Origin: Pseudomonas sp. Seg1
GTDB lineage: Bacteria; Pseudomonadota; Gammaproteobacteria; Pseudomonadales; Pseudomonadaceae
Direction of reading: 5' to 3'
Assembly: GCF_018326005.1 (NCBI RefSeq)
Contig: NZ_AP021903.1
Span: forward strand, 1,428,001-1,492,000
Length of the DNA: 64,000 bases
Shown: positions 16,228-24,791 of the stretch, piece after piece
Layout: each line of letters begins with the position of its first letter
How positions within the stretch are numbered: position 1 is the first letter of the stretch
Translations under genes and position numbers: made by a program
Notes under the pieces: generated by a model
Told to the model about the DNA's origin: nothing
Database searches by the model: none
Seen by the model: only the letters and a program-made list of their open reading frames with translations

Positions 16228-17346
16228 TTAAATAGCCTTCGACGGCTCTCGGTTGCGTTGCGCGGTTTGCGGTTTGGAATGAGCCCAGTTTTCCGGCACG
16301 TTGATGTAATCGACCAACTCTCTCAAACGCCCGTGATTCCTGGCGTTGAAGGCAAACGCCAAGCGCGCCAGATGGCTGAACTTCGCGTCATCGTGTTCCT
16401 CGCCGCTGTAGACGTGTTGATGGAAGTGGTCGCTCAGGCACAAATCGGCAAAGGTCTCCTGCATCTGCTCCAGCGCTTGATCGCTGAGCTTGTGATTCAT
16501 GCGGATCACGAATTGCCCTTTGAGCCAGCGGCTGGAGTGGAAGTTGCTGTAGAACTGGTTGATTTGCTCCACCGCCTCCTCGACGGTGTAGACCAGCCGC
16601 ATCAATTGCATGTCGGTCGGCAGGATGTAGTGGTTTTCTTCCAGTTGCTGGCGGATGAAGTCCATCGCGCCCTGCCAGAAGGTGCCCCCCGGTGTGTCCA
16701 GTAACACCACCGGCACCAGTGGACTTTTACCGGTCTGGATCAGCGTCAGCACCTCAAGTGCTTCATCCAGCGTGCCGAAACCGCCAGGGCACAGCACCAG
16801 TGCGTCGGCTTCCTTGACGAAAAACAGCTTGCGGGTGAAGAAGAAGTGGAAGGGCAGCAGATTGGCGGTGCCATCCACGGTCGGGTTGGCATGCTGCTCG
16901 AAGGGCAGAGTGATGTTGAAGCCAAGGCTGTGATCGCGGCCAGCCCCTTCGTGGGCGGCGGCCATGATGCCGCCACCGGCACCAGTGATGACCATCATGT
17001 CCGAGCGCGCCAGCGCGGCACCGAGTTCCCGAGCCATGGCGTACAGCGGATGTTCGACCGGCGTGCGCGCCGAGCCGAACACGGTGACTTTGCGTCGGCC
17101 CTTGAATTGCTCCAGCACTCTGAATGCCTGCTCCAGTTCACGCAGGGCCTGCAGGGTGATTTTGGCGTTCCAGCGATTGTGATCTTCCTGAGCCATGCGC
17201 AGTACGGTCAGGATCATGTCGCGGTAGATGGGAATGTTCGGGCTGGTGGGGGAAACGCGGTTGAGCTGTGCTTCGACCTGGCTGATGAGGTCGGGACCGC
17301 TTTCCTGAAAATGACGGTTGAGCAGGTCATTCGGTTGGTAAGGCAT
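16228..17346 (-). CDS. LOG family (lysine decarboxylase-like) protein
   Basis: 372 aa. The LOG motifs are present: VFGSART, then GAGGGIMAAAHEGA, then PGGFGTLDEALEVLT. LOG proteins of the short form release cytokinin bases from their nucleotides; the longer bacterial forms hydrolyse nucleoside monophosphates. This one has ~85 extra N-terminal and ~100 extra C-terminal residues and corresponds in position to PA3615 beside recX in P. aeruginosa. The exact substrate cannot be read from sequence. Confidence 0.88.
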   Translation of the reverse strand: MPYQPNDLLNRHFQESGPDLISQVEAQLNRVSPTSPNIPIYRDMILTVLRMAQEDHNRWNAKITLQALRELEQAFRVLEQFKGRRKVTVFGSARTPVEHPLYAMARELGAALARSDMMVITGAGGGIMAAAHEGAGRDHSLGFNITLPFEQHANPTVDGTANLLPFHFFFTRKLFFVKEADALVLCPGGFGTLDEALEVLTLIQTGKSPLVPVVLLDTPGGTFWQGAMDFIRQQLEENHYILPTDMQLMRLVYTVEEAVEQINQFYSNFHSSRWLKGQFVIRMNHKLSDQALEQMQETFADLCLSDHFHQHVYSGEEHDDAKFSHLARLAFAFNARNHGRLRELVDYINVPENWAHSKPQTAQRNREPSKAI

Positions 17347-17695
17347 TCAACGTCTCCTTCTGCACAGAGCGGGTGGCCCTGACGAGCGGCGTCAGTGCCG
17401 CGCTGCAAAAACACACAATCGGCAGTTCCTTTTCCTGCCGCAAACGACTGATCGGAATACTTTGAATCTAGACCCTTGCGAGCGGTTGCGCTGAATCGAT
17501 CATTGCGCTGCAAAGTCCTGGCTGGCAATCGCTTACTGTTTTTCGGCCAGTGACATCACCGCTCGTCAGAACGTGCACCGGCCGCCAAACCCTCTGATTA
17601 ACTGATTTACAGGCACCGTACGACAATTTCACGTCAATACCGTACGCAAGGTGCACGCAATTCAAGGATTTGCGGGTAGCAAGGAGGCGGGACAC
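17347..17695. other. Intergenic region with two direct ACCGTACG repeats
   Basis: 349 bases between divergent genes. ACCGTACG occurs at 17615-17622 and 17639-17646, exactly 24 bases apart, 50-80 bases before the small RHH-like gene. No gene or strong hairpin is seen in the rest; presumably it holds the two divergent promoters. Confidence 0.5.
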
Positions 17696-17890
17696 ATGAC
17701 CAGAGTGGTTCTGGAGATCGATACGCAGTTGTATCGAATGCTGAAAGCATCAGCCGAGGCCAATCAAGTCAGTCTCGAGGAGGAGTGTTGCCGGCGACTG
17801 GCAGGAGGCGAGCGCCGTTCCCACTATCTACAGGCCTTGCTGGCCGAACTGCGCGCCGAGGATGAACAGCGGCGCGCCAATTCGCGATGA
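17696..17890 (+). CDS. Small ribbon-helix-helix-like protein
   Basis: 64 aa. ATG 17696 is chosen because of the strong AAGGAGGCGG at 17681-17690. The N-terminal pattern TRVVLEIDTQLYRMLKASAE (strand then two helices) resembles a CopG/Arc-type DNA-binding fold; the C-terminus is a charged helix. No toxin partner is adjacent, so an antitoxin role is not supported. Function unknown. Confidence 0.7.
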   Translation: MTRVVLEIDTQLYRMLKASAEANQVSLEEECCRRLAGGERRSHYLQALLAELRAEDEQRRANSR

Positions 17891-18316
17891 TTACTTCTTC
17901 TTCGCCGGGCCGGCTTTCGGGCAATCCGATTCCTGGTAACTGGCGGAGCCGATCGCTTTGTTGGTTTTCACTTCCGTGAAGTCGTAACGCATGATCGCGC
18001 CCTTGGCCATCAGCTTGCGAAACGACGGGTTGTTGCACACTGAAGCGCCCAACTGGAAATACACGGCTTTAGGGTCAGCGCGCATCTTGTCGGCGTGGCT
18101 CTTTTGCACGCTCAGGTGGTTGATCAACTGCGTGCCTTCAACGGTGTAGCCCTGATCAAGAATGTCTTCATTGATGGCGCGTGGCGTGCCGACGCTGCTT
18201 TGGGCGGCGACGTTGCGCAGCTCTCGGTTCAGATTCTGCTCACTCAGGGAGGCAGCCTGAGCGGTGAAGGACGACGCCAGCAGAATGGCAGCGGTGGGAA
18301 CGATAAGGCGCAGCAT
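17891..18316 (-). CDS. PA3611-like secreted protein
   Basis: 141 aa; start at 18316 (MLRLIVPTAAILLASSFTAQ) with GGAGAG upstream. Signal peptide, cleavage probably after TAQA. Conserved body NRELRNVAAQSSVGTPRAIN and VCNNPSFRKLM with two Cys. The PA3611 family in P. aeruginosa is quorum-sensing regulated and linked to virulence; its biochemical role is not established. It converges with the RHH-like gene, with stop codons touching. Confidence 0.8.
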   Translation of the reverse strand: MLRLIVPTAAILLASSFTAQAASLSEQNLNRELRNVAAQSSVGTPRAINEDILDQGYTVEGTQLINHLSVQKSHADKMRADPKAVYFQLGASVCNNPSFRKLMAKGAIMRYDFTEVKTNKAIGSASYQESDCPKAGPAKKK

Positions 18317-18505
18317 GAAACTCTCCTGATTCGGTGACTGGTGGTTCGACCAGCCACGGGGCTGTGCGTTCAGTGGCGGCGAATTATAGGGGAGCCGGTC
18401 TGGACGGTACAGGCTTGTGCCCTTCGCTCTGTTAAACTGCCGGCCTTTATTGCCTTGCCGAGTGCTGTTCGTGTCGAGTTTTCCTGTCTGCCGGTGTTGC
18501 CCGCG

Positions 18506-19252
18506 ATGAATCATGCCCCCAACGCCGTAGCCCGTCTGCGCGATCAGCGCGAGGATGAGGGCATCAAGCCGATTCAGGCGCGGGGCTTTCGCTCCGAGCG
18601 TTGCCGCGACTGCCGCGTGATCATCAGTCATTGCCTGTGCGCCTGGCGGCCAAGTGTCGAAACCCGATCCGGCGTGTGCCTGATCATGACCGGCAAGGAA
18701 GTGTTCAAACCGAGCAATACCGGTTGGCTGATTGCCGATGTGGTGCGCGATAACCACGCGTTCATCTGGTCGCGCACCGAGCCCGATCCGCAGATGCTGG
18801 CGCTGCTCAACGACCCGCAATGGCAGCCGTATCTGGTGTTCCCCGGCGAATACGTCGAGCCGTCGCGGGTGACCAACACCGTCGAACTCGATAGCAGCAA
18901 GCGTCCGCTGTTCATTCTGCTCGACGCGACCTGGACCGAAGCACGCAAGATGTTCCGCAAAAGCCCGTACTTTGATCGCTTGCCGATTCTCAGTCTGCTG
19001 CCCGACAAACTCTCGCGCTATCGCTTGCGGCGCTCGACACGCAGCGAGCACCTGTGCACCGCAGAAGTCGCTGCGCTGTGTCTGGAACTGGCGGGAGACA
19101 GTGACGCCGCGTCGGCGCTGGACGCCTATTTCGATGTGTTCAGCCAGCATTACCTCGGTGCCAAGCAGCAATTGGACATGAATGAATCGACCCCGGCCCA
19201 TGCCGAGTTGCAACCCTTCATACGAAAGCCGCAGCCGGAGTTGGCCCAATAG
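18506..19252 (+). CDS. DTW domain protein, probable tRNA aminocarboxypropyltransferase
   Basis: 248 aa from ATG 18506 (MNHAPNAVARLRDQR). A Cys-rich segment RCRDCRVIISHCLC (residues ~33-46) precedes the SPOUT-like core with DATWTEARKMFRKSP and SRYRLRRST. This family (TapT/YfiP) adds the acp3 group to uridine 47 of tRNA. Position matches PA3614, close to recA/recX. No operon partner. Confidence 0.82.
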   Translation: MNHAPNAVARLRDQREDEGIKPIQARGFRSERCRDCRVIISHCLCAWRPSVETRSGVCLIMTGKEVFKPSNTGWLIADVVRDNHAFIWSRTEPDPQMLALLNDPQWQPYLVFPGEYVEPSRVTNTVELDSSKRPLFILLDATWTEARKMFRKSPYFDRLPILSLLPDKLSRYRLRRSTRSEHLCTAEVAALCLELAGDSDAASALDAYFDVFSQHYLGAKQQLDMNESTPAHAELQPFIRKPQPELAQ

Positions 19253-19426
19253 TGGCCCATACTGTACGCAGCGGCGGCCGTGTTGCTTGACCACCCCGTC
19301 TTCGCTGGGCATGCTTGGCGCCGATTAGGGTGCGGCCAAGGTTTGAAACGCTGTGTTTGCTGGTTATTGGCGTTGAACGTGCCCCTGTGGATGCCCCCTG
19401 AAAGGCGCATCTTGAGTTGCTTTGGC

Positions 19427-19449
19427 CAGACCCGAATGCACCGGGTCTG
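19427..19449 (+). promoter_or_regulatory. Leader hairpin upstream of erdR
   Basis: CAGACCCG and CGGGTCTG form an 8-bp stem with a seven-base loop, 26 bases before the erdR ATG, with no T-tract. It could affect translation or be the end of a factor-binding site; function unknown. Confidence 0.4.
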
Positions 19450-19475
19450 CCATCAAAAACAGGATCATTTGAAAA

Positions 19476-20126
19476 ATGGCCACATACGACATCCTGATTG
19501 CCGATGATCACCCCCTGTTTCGTAGCGCCCTGCATCAAGCGGTGACGCTGGGCCTTGGCCCAAATGTGCGATTGGTGGAAGTGGCGAGCATCGCCGAACT
19601 GGAAACTCGCCTGACCGAAAAGGCTGACTGGGATCTGGTCTTGCTGGATCTGAACATGCCGGGCGCCTTCGGTTTTTCCGGGCTGGTGATGTTGCGCGGA
19701 CAATATCCGCAGATTCCGGTGGTGATGGTCTCGGCGCAGGAAGAAGCCTCGGTGATGGTCAAGTCCCGCGAGTTCGGCGCCAGTGGCTTCATTCCCAAGT
19801 CCAGCGACCTGAGCGTGATTCAGGAAGCGGTGCGCAAAGTGCTCGATGGCGATGTGTTCTGGCCACCGCAGGCATTCGAAGCGGTCGCCGTCTCCGACGA
19901 AGCCAAAGCCGCCAGCGATGGCCTCGCCAGCCTTACCCCGCAGCAGTTCCGCGTGTTGACCATGGTCTGCGAAGGCTTACTGAACAAGCAGATTGCCTAT
20001 GAGCTGAGCGTGTCCGAAGCGACCATCAAGGCCCATGTCACGGCGATCTTTCGCAAGCTGAATGTGCGCACTCGTACGCAAGCGGCTTTACTGCTGCAAC
20101 AACTTGAGTCAATTCCGAGCCAATAA
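19476..20126 (+). CDS. erdR: LuxR-family response regulator ErdR
   Basis: 216 aa, ATG 19476. Receiver domain has acidic pair D10/D11, phosphoacceptor D58 (LLDLNMPG) and K108; the C-terminal LuxR HTH (LTPQQFRVLTMVCEGLLNKQ, residues ~150-210) binds DNA. In P. aeruginosa ErdR (PA3604) sits directly before dgkA, as here, and controls ethanol oxidation and acetate use. The sensor kinase is not adjacent. Confidence 0.88.
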   Translation: MATYDILIADDHPLFRSALHQAVTLGLGPNVRLVEVASIAELETRLTEKADWDLVLLDLNMPGAFGFSGLVMLRGQYPQIPVVMVSAQEEASVMVKSREFGASGFIPKSSDLSVIQEAVRKVLDGDVFWPPQAFEAVAVSDEAKAASDGLASLTPQQFRVLTMVCEGLLNKQIAYELSVSEATIKAHVTAIFRKLNVRTRTQAALLLQQLESIPSQ

Positions 20127-20200
20127 TGGCTGGCGTCTTCACGCTTTTTTGACTTTTGTTGATCTAGCTTTCCCACTCCTTTTTGGTTGGTTTCTACTTT

Positions 20201-20563
20201 ATGTCACCTTTCAAGGGCCAGACCGGCCTGAAACGCATCCTCAACGCTTCCGGCTATTCGCTGGACGGCCTGCGCGCAGCTTTCACCGGCGAAGCGGCGT
20301 TCCGCCAACTGGTACTGCTCAATGTGGTGCTGGTACCGCTGACGTTCTTTCTGAATGTCAGCCGCGTCGAGCAGGCGCTGTTGATCGCCGTGTGCCTGTT
20401 AGCGCTGATCGTCGAGTTACTCAATTCGGCAGTGGAAGCGGCCATTGACCGCATTTCGCTGGAACTGCACCCGCTGTCCAAGAACGCCAAGGACATGGGC
20501 AGCGCCGCGCAATTCGTCGCGCTGAGCATGATTGCCTTGGTGTGGGCGGTGATTCTGCTTTAA
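20201..20563 (+). CDS. dgkA: Diacylglycerol kinase DgkA
   Basis: 120 aa from ATG 20201; an in-frame TTG at 20183 is possible. Three membrane helices, and the signature ELLNSAVEAAIDRIS (residues ~70-84) holds the catalytic acidic residues and metal-binding Glu. It phosphorylates diacylglycerol left by membrane-derived glucan/lipid A modification. No strong RBS is visible. It follows erdR by 74 bases and converges with the LysR gene (stops overlap by 4 bases). Confidence 0.93.
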   Translation: MSPFKGQTGLKRILNASGYSLDGLRAAFTGEAAFRQLVLLNVVLVPLTFFLNVSRVEQALLIAVCLLALIVELLNSAVEAAIDRISLELHPLSKNAKDMGSAAQFVALSMIALVWAVILL

Positions 20564-21486
20564 GCGATTGTCGGCAAAACGATCTCGTCGCTGCGCTGCA
20601 CACCGGCGGTGAAAGCGCGGCACAGATCGAGAAACTCGCGCATGGCCGAGGTCTGGTACTTCTGCTTGTGCCAGATGAAGTAGAACTGTCGCGCCAGGTC
20701 CAGATCCGGCGTCTCCACCGCCACCAGACTGCCGCGGCGGAAGGCATCGCGCAGTGCCAGGCGCGAGATGCAACCGATCCCCAGCCCCGATTCCACCGCG
20801 CGTTTGATCGCTTCGGTATGTTCCAGCTCGAGACGGATATTCAGCGCGCTGCGATGGTGCCGCATGGCCTGATCGAAGGTCAGCCGCGTGCCGGAACCCT
20901 GTTCGCGCAGAATCCACGCTTCATGCGTCAACTCTTCCATGGTCGCACTGCCACGTTTGGCCAGCGGATGCTGCGGCGCGCAGAACACCACCAGCTCATC
21001 CTCGACCCAACTCTGTACTTCGATGTCCGGGTGGCTGCAATCGCCTTCGATTAGACCCAGATCAATTTCGTAGTGGGCGACCTGTTGCACGATATTGGCA
21101 GTGTTCTGTACATGCAGCTTCACCTGGCTTTCCGGGTGGCGCTGCATGAAGCTACCGATCAACAGGGTCGCCAGATAATTGCCGATCGTCAGGGTGGCGC
21201 CGACTGACAGCGAGCCGAAACCTGATTTGCCGTTGAGCAGGTCTTCGATTTCCTTGGCCTGATCGAGCAGGGCCACTGCTTGTGGCAACAGCTGTTTGCC
21301 GAGGGCATTGAGGCTCAACCGTTTGCCGGCACGGTCGAACAGCTGGCAGCTGGACTGGCGCTCAAGCTCGGTAATAGAGGTACTGGCCGCCGATTGTGAG
21401 AGGTTGAGCAGACCCGCAGCACGGGATACGCTTTCCTGCTGGGCGACGGCGACGAAGACTTGCAGTTGACGGAGAGTAAATCGCAT
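20560..21486 (-). CDS. finR: LysR-type regulator, FinR-like
   Basis: 308 aa; start at 21486 (MRFTLRQLQVFVAVAQQESV) rather than the further-upstream in-frame Met, because LysR proteins begin at the HTH. HTH at residues ~16-45; substrate domain from ~90. It is divergent from fpr with a 142-base shared regulatory gap, the arrangement in which FinR activates fpr under superoxide and sulfur/iron stress in P. putida. Confidence 0.88.
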   Translation of the reverse strand: MRFTLRQLQVFVAVAQQESVSRAAGLLNLSQSAASTSITELERQSSCQLFDRAGKRLSLNALGKQLLPQAVALLDQAKEIEDLLNGKSGFGSLSVGATLTIGNYLATLLIGSFMQRHPESQVKLHVQNTANIVQQVAHYEIDLGLIEGDCSHPDIEVQSWVEDELVVFCAPQHPLAKRGSATMEELTHEAWILREQGSGTRLTFDQAMRHHRSALNIRLELEHTEAIKRAVESGLGIGCISRLALRDAFRRGSLVAVETPDLDLARQFYFIWHKQKYQTSAMREFLDLCRAFTAGVQRSDEIVLPTIA

Positions 21487-21628
21487 ATCGATATAACCGA
21501 TAACCCTTATCTTAATAATCCAGTTAACAGATATTGTCGGCGCTATTAGAATGCGATGCAATTGCGCACCATCGGCATTTATTCAGCCTAGAGCAAGCGC
21601 AGAGCCAATATCCAGGAGTCAAACGTAC

Positions 21629-22408
21629 ATGAGCAACATGAACCACGAGCGTGTCCTCAGTGTTCATCACTGGAACGATACCCTGTTCAGCTTCAAGTGC
21701 ACCCGCGATCCGGGCCTGCGCTTCGAGAACGGGCAGTTCGTGATGATCGGCCTGCAACAGCCAAACGGCCGCCCGCTTATGCGCGCTTACTCGATTGCCA
21801 GCCCGAACTGGGAAGAGCATCTGGAGTTCTTCAGCATCAAGGTGCCTGACGGCCCGCTGACCTCGCAGTTGCAGCATCTCAAGGAGGGCGACGAGATCAT
21901 CATCAGCAAGAAGCCTACGGGCACGCTGGTGCTGGACGATCTGAAGCCTGGCAAACACCTTTATCTGCTCAGCACCGGTACTGGTCTGGCACCGTTCATG
22001 AGCGTGATTCAGGATCCAGAAACCTACGAGCGTTTCGAAAAAGTCATCCTGTGCCACGGCGTGCGCTACGTGAACGAAGTCGCCTACCGCGAATTCATCA
22101 CCGAGCACCTGCCGCAGAACGAGTTCTTCGGCGAAGCGCTGCGTGACAAGCTGATTTACTACCCGACCGTTACTCGCGAACCATTCGAGAACGAAGGTCG
22201 TCTGACCGACCTGATGCGCAGCGGCAAACTGTTCCGCGACATCGGCCTGCCGCCGATCAATCCGCAGGACGACCGCGCCATGTTGTGCGGCAGCCCGAGC
22301 ATGCTCGACGAGACCAGCGAAGTACTCAACAGCTTCGGCCTGACCGTGTCGCCGCGTATGCGCGAGCCGGGTGACTACCTGATCGAGCGTGCATTCGTCG
22401 AGAAGTAA
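21629..22408 (+). CDS. fpr: Ferredoxin-NADP+ reductase Fpr
   Basis: 259 aa, ATG 21629 with CAGGAG upstream. FAD-binding RAYSIASPNWEE (residues ~50-61), NADP-binding STGTGLAPFMSV and C-terminal YLIERAFVEK are the bacterial subclass I FNR motifs. Exchanges electrons between NADPH and ferredoxin/flavodoxin and supports Fe-S repair and haem degradation. Divergent from its probable activator finR; ends at a clear terminator. Confidence 0.95.
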   Translation: MSNMNHERVLSVHHWNDTLFSFKCTRDPGLRFENGQFVMIGLQQPNGRPLMRAYSIASPNWEEHLEFFSIKVPDGPLTSQLQHLKEGDEIIISKKPTGTLVLDDLKPGKHLYLLSTGTGLAPFMSVIQDPETYERFEKVILCHGVRYVNEVAYREFITEHLPQNEFFGEALRDKLIYYPTVTREPFENEGRLTDLMRSGKLFRDIGLPPINPQDDRAMLCGSPSMLDETSEVLNSFGLTVSPRMREPGDYLIERAFVEK

Positions 22409-22417
22409 GCTCCACTG

Positions 22418-22456
22418 AAAAGCCCCCATTGCCTGCTCAGGCAATGGGGGCTTTTT
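22418..22456. terminator. Terminator after fpr, shared with trmO
   Basis: AAAAGCCCCCATTGCCTG / CAGGCAATGGGGGCTTTT, an almost perfect 17-bp stem with A- and T-tracts on both sides, lying between convergent genes. Confidence 0.92.
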
Positions 22457-22468
22457 CGTTTCTGGACA

Positions 22469-23167
22469 TTACGCTTCGGCGGGAATGACTTCGAGGACGC
22501 GGATCTGCTCCGGCGTCGGGTAATGCCAGCGCACATCCAAGTCCCAGAACTGTGCGCCGTATTCACGTTCCGGCGCCGGGGTTTGATACGCCGGGCGCGG
22601 GTCTTGCGCCAAACACTGTTCGATCAGCTCGACCAGAGGCTCGCCAAGACGCTGAGCGTGGGTGAGCGCCTGTTGCAACGCTGCATCCGTCCACTGCACG
22701 TCGATCAACTGCGGCGCGGCGCTGGCGATGCTGTTGGAGGCGCTGGCAATGATGTCGGCGTAAGGCACGTAGGGTTTGATGTCGAGAATCGGCGTGCCGT
22801 CGAGCAGGTCGATGCCGGAGATAAACAGGCGATTGGCTTCAACCTTGTCCAGTTTCACCACCGACTGGCCAATCCCGTTGGGTCGGTGGGTGGCGCGAGT
22901 GGCGAACACGCCCATGGACTTGTTGCCGCCGAGGCGGGGCGGGCGGACTTTCAGGCGCGGTTTTTCTTCCAGTGCCTGATGGAAGAGGAACAGCAGCCAG
23001 ACGTGGCTGACTTGTTCCAGCCCCTGCACCGCGTCACCCTGATCGAACGGCGCCACCAGTTCCAGCACGCCACGGGCGGCGGGGGCCAGTTGTGGTTGGC
23101 GGGGAATGGCGAATTTCTCCTTGAAGCAGGAGCGGACGAAGCCGATGGGGGAGACGCTGTAAGTCAT
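22469..23167 (-). CDS. trmO: tRNA (N6-threonylcarbamoyladenosine37) methyltransferase TrmO
   Basis: 232 aa. N-terminal YaeB/TsaA beta-barrel: MTYSVSPIGFVRSCFKEKFA, HVWLLFLFH, THRPNGIGQS and DIKPYVPYAD. C-terminal domain covers ~160-232. SAM-dependent methylation of t6A37 in tRNA-Thr. Length is normal (E. coli 235). Confidence 0.9.
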   Translation of the reverse strand: MTYSVSPIGFVRSCFKEKFAIPRQPQLAPAARGVLELVAPFDQGDAVQGLEQVSHVWLLFLFHQALEEKPRLKVRPPRLGGNKSMGVFATRATHRPNGIGQSVVKLDKVEANRLFISGIDLLDGTPILDIKPYVPYADIIASASNSIASAAPQLIDVQWTDAALQQALTHAQRLGEPLVELIEQCLAQDPRPAYQTPAPEREYGAQFWDLDVRWHYPTPEQIRVLEVIPAEA

Positions 23168-23242
23168 GGTGTGTATTCGAAGCGGGGCAGGGTGGGCATG
23201 ATAACCCGGCAGGCTTCAAGTCTGGTGGTGGCCAGGCGGGCG

Positions 23243-23337
23243 CCATCGCTGGCAAGCCAGCTCCCACAGGATTCTCGGACGTTAGAATAATTTGAGTTCA
23301 CCCAAAAACCTGTGGGAGCTGGCTTGCCAGCGATGGC
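23243..23337. repeat. REP inverted pair (GCTGGC variant)
   Basis: CATCGCTGGCAAGCCAGCTC at 23243-23270 and its reverse complement at 23309-23337 around a ~38-base loop, between trmO and rhlG. Confidence 0.85.
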
Positions 23338-23350
23338 CGCACTGACGATT

Positions 23351-24121
23351 TCAGAGGCTGAACCCACCATCCAGCGGAATGATATTCCCGGTCATATAAG
23401 CCCCCGCCGTACTCGCCAGACTGATCGCCAACGCTGCCATCTCTTCCTCACGCCCCCAGCGCCTCATCGGAATCAACGCGGTGTCTTCGGCGAGTGCCTG
23501 CTGATCATTACCGATATGCTGAGTCATCTTGCTCGGAAACCGTCCCGGCGCGATCACATTGACGTTGATGTGCTGGCTCACCAGTTCCCGCGCGAGAATT
23601 CGCGACAACTGATGCAGCGCCGCTTTACTCGGCCCGTAGGCATACGCCTGCTCGCCAAACGAGGAAATCCCCGCCACCGAACCAATATTGATAATTCGCG
23701 CAGGATTGGCCGCCGAACCGGCCTTGCGCAGCAACGGCAGAAACTGTTGGATGCAGGTGAACACGGAGGTCACGTTGAGTTGCATGACTTTCTCCCAGCC
23801 TTTGACCGGGTAACTCTCCAGTGGCGCACCCCACGTGGTGCCGGCATTGTTCACCAGAATATCCAGATGCGTGATCTGCTCGCCGAGCCGTGCGGCCAGT
23901 TCCTGTACACCTTCTTCCGTCGCCAGATTCGCCGCCACGCCTTGGCAAGTGCCCAAGGCACTGAGTTCTTCGGCCGTTTGATGACAGGCTTCGGCGTCCC
24001 GGGAGCAGACGAATACACGGGCGCCAGCCTCGACAAAGGCCTTGGCGATCATTTTGCCGATACCACGGGTGCCGCCGGTCACCAGAGCGGTGCGGCCTTG
24101 CAGGGAAAAGTACGGGTGCAT
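23351..24121 (-). CDS. rhlG: Short-chain dehydrogenase RhlG-like
   Basis: 256 aa. NADP-binding TGGTRGIG (15-22), NNAG (91-94), catalytic S148, Y162 and K166 (YGPSK), with C-terminal GAYMTGNIIPLDGGF. The start (MHPYFSLQGRTALVTGG) and the PSKAALHQLSRILARELV segment closely match P. aeruginosa RhlG, an NADPH-dependent beta-ketoacyl reductase once linked to rhamnolipid precursors. No rhamnolipid genes nearby; physiological role uncertain. Confidence 0.85.
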   Translation of the reverse strand: MHPYFSLQGRTALVTGGTRGIGKMIAKAFVEAGARVFVCSRDAEACHQTAEELSALGTCQGVAANLATEEGVQELAARLGEQITHLDILVNNAGTTWGAPLESYPVKGWEKVMQLNVTSVFTCIQQFLPLLRKAGSAANPARIINIGSVAGISSFGEQAYAYGPSKAALHQLSRILARELVSQHINVNVIAPGRFPSKMTQHIGNDQQALAEDTALIPMRRWGREEEMAALAISLASTAGAYMTGNIIPLDGGFSL

Positions 24122-24250
24122 GGCGAATCCTGAGGGCTAGGTATCAATACACCCTAGTCGCCAGCCGCAAAAAGCGGAGCCACTATTTTCGAAGGGAATG
24201 CACGGTCATGCGCTGCGGTGGCGACCATCAGTCGCCACCGCAGAAGGGCA

Positions 24251-24721
24251 TCAGGCGGCGCGAACGCGCAGGGTCAAACCCTTGAGGAAGTTGCGCAGCA
24301 ACTGGTCGCCACACGGACGGTAGTTGGTGTGGCCGACCTTGCGGAACAGCGCGCTCAGCTCAGGTTTGGACACCGGGAACTCGGCGGCCTTGAGGATCGC
24401 GTGCATGTCGTCTTCTTTCAATTCGAAGGCCACGCGCAGCTTTTTCAGAATGATGTTGTTGGTCACCGGCACTTCGATCGGCTGCGGCGGACGGCTTTCG
24501 TCCTTGCCACGCTTGAAGATCACCAGGCCGTCGAGGAAGTGTGCGATGACTTCGTCCGGGCAACGGACGAAACCTTCTTCATCTTCTTCTTTCTTGTCGA
24601 GCCAGGTGATCACGTCGGCGAGCGTTACGTCCATGCCGCCAAGTTTGATGATCTCGACGACTTTCTTGTCGCTGATGTCGAGCATGTAGCGCACGCTGCG
24701 CAGTACGTCGTTGTGAATCAT
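24251..24721 (-). CDS. DUF1456 (YehS-like) protein
   Basis: 156 aa from ATG 24721 (MIHNDVLRSVRYMLDISDKK). Two related ~65-residue helical repeats: NDVLRSVRYMLDIS..MVEI-type and NNIILKKLRVAFELKEDDMH, the DUF1456 layout. Fold is predicted to be DNA- or nucleotide-binding, but no function is established. It lies 70 bases downstream of the pseudouridine synthase, same strand. Confidence 0.82.
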   Translation of the reverse strand: MIHNDVLRSVRYMLDISDKKVVEIIKLGGMDVTLADVITWLDKKEEDEEGFVRCPDEVIAHFLDGLVIFKRGKDESRPPQPIEVPVTNNIILKKLRVAFELKEDDMHAILKAAEFPVSKPELSALFRKVGHTNYRPCGDQLLRNFLKGLTLRVRAA

Positions 24722-24791
24722 GTCGATAATCCTGATGCGTTGTGGGCAGCGCGCAGGCGCGCTGCCGAAATGTGTGGCGGCAGTGGAAGCC

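Noticed and set aside
17696..17890. Antitoxin of a toxin-antitoxin pair
   Set aside because: RHH-like fold only; the flanking genes are a LOG protein and a PA3611-like protein, neither a toxin.
17891..19312. 473-codon extended version of the PA3611-like gene
   Set aside because: The signal peptide and RBS place the start at 18316; the upstream extension is antisense to the DTW gene.
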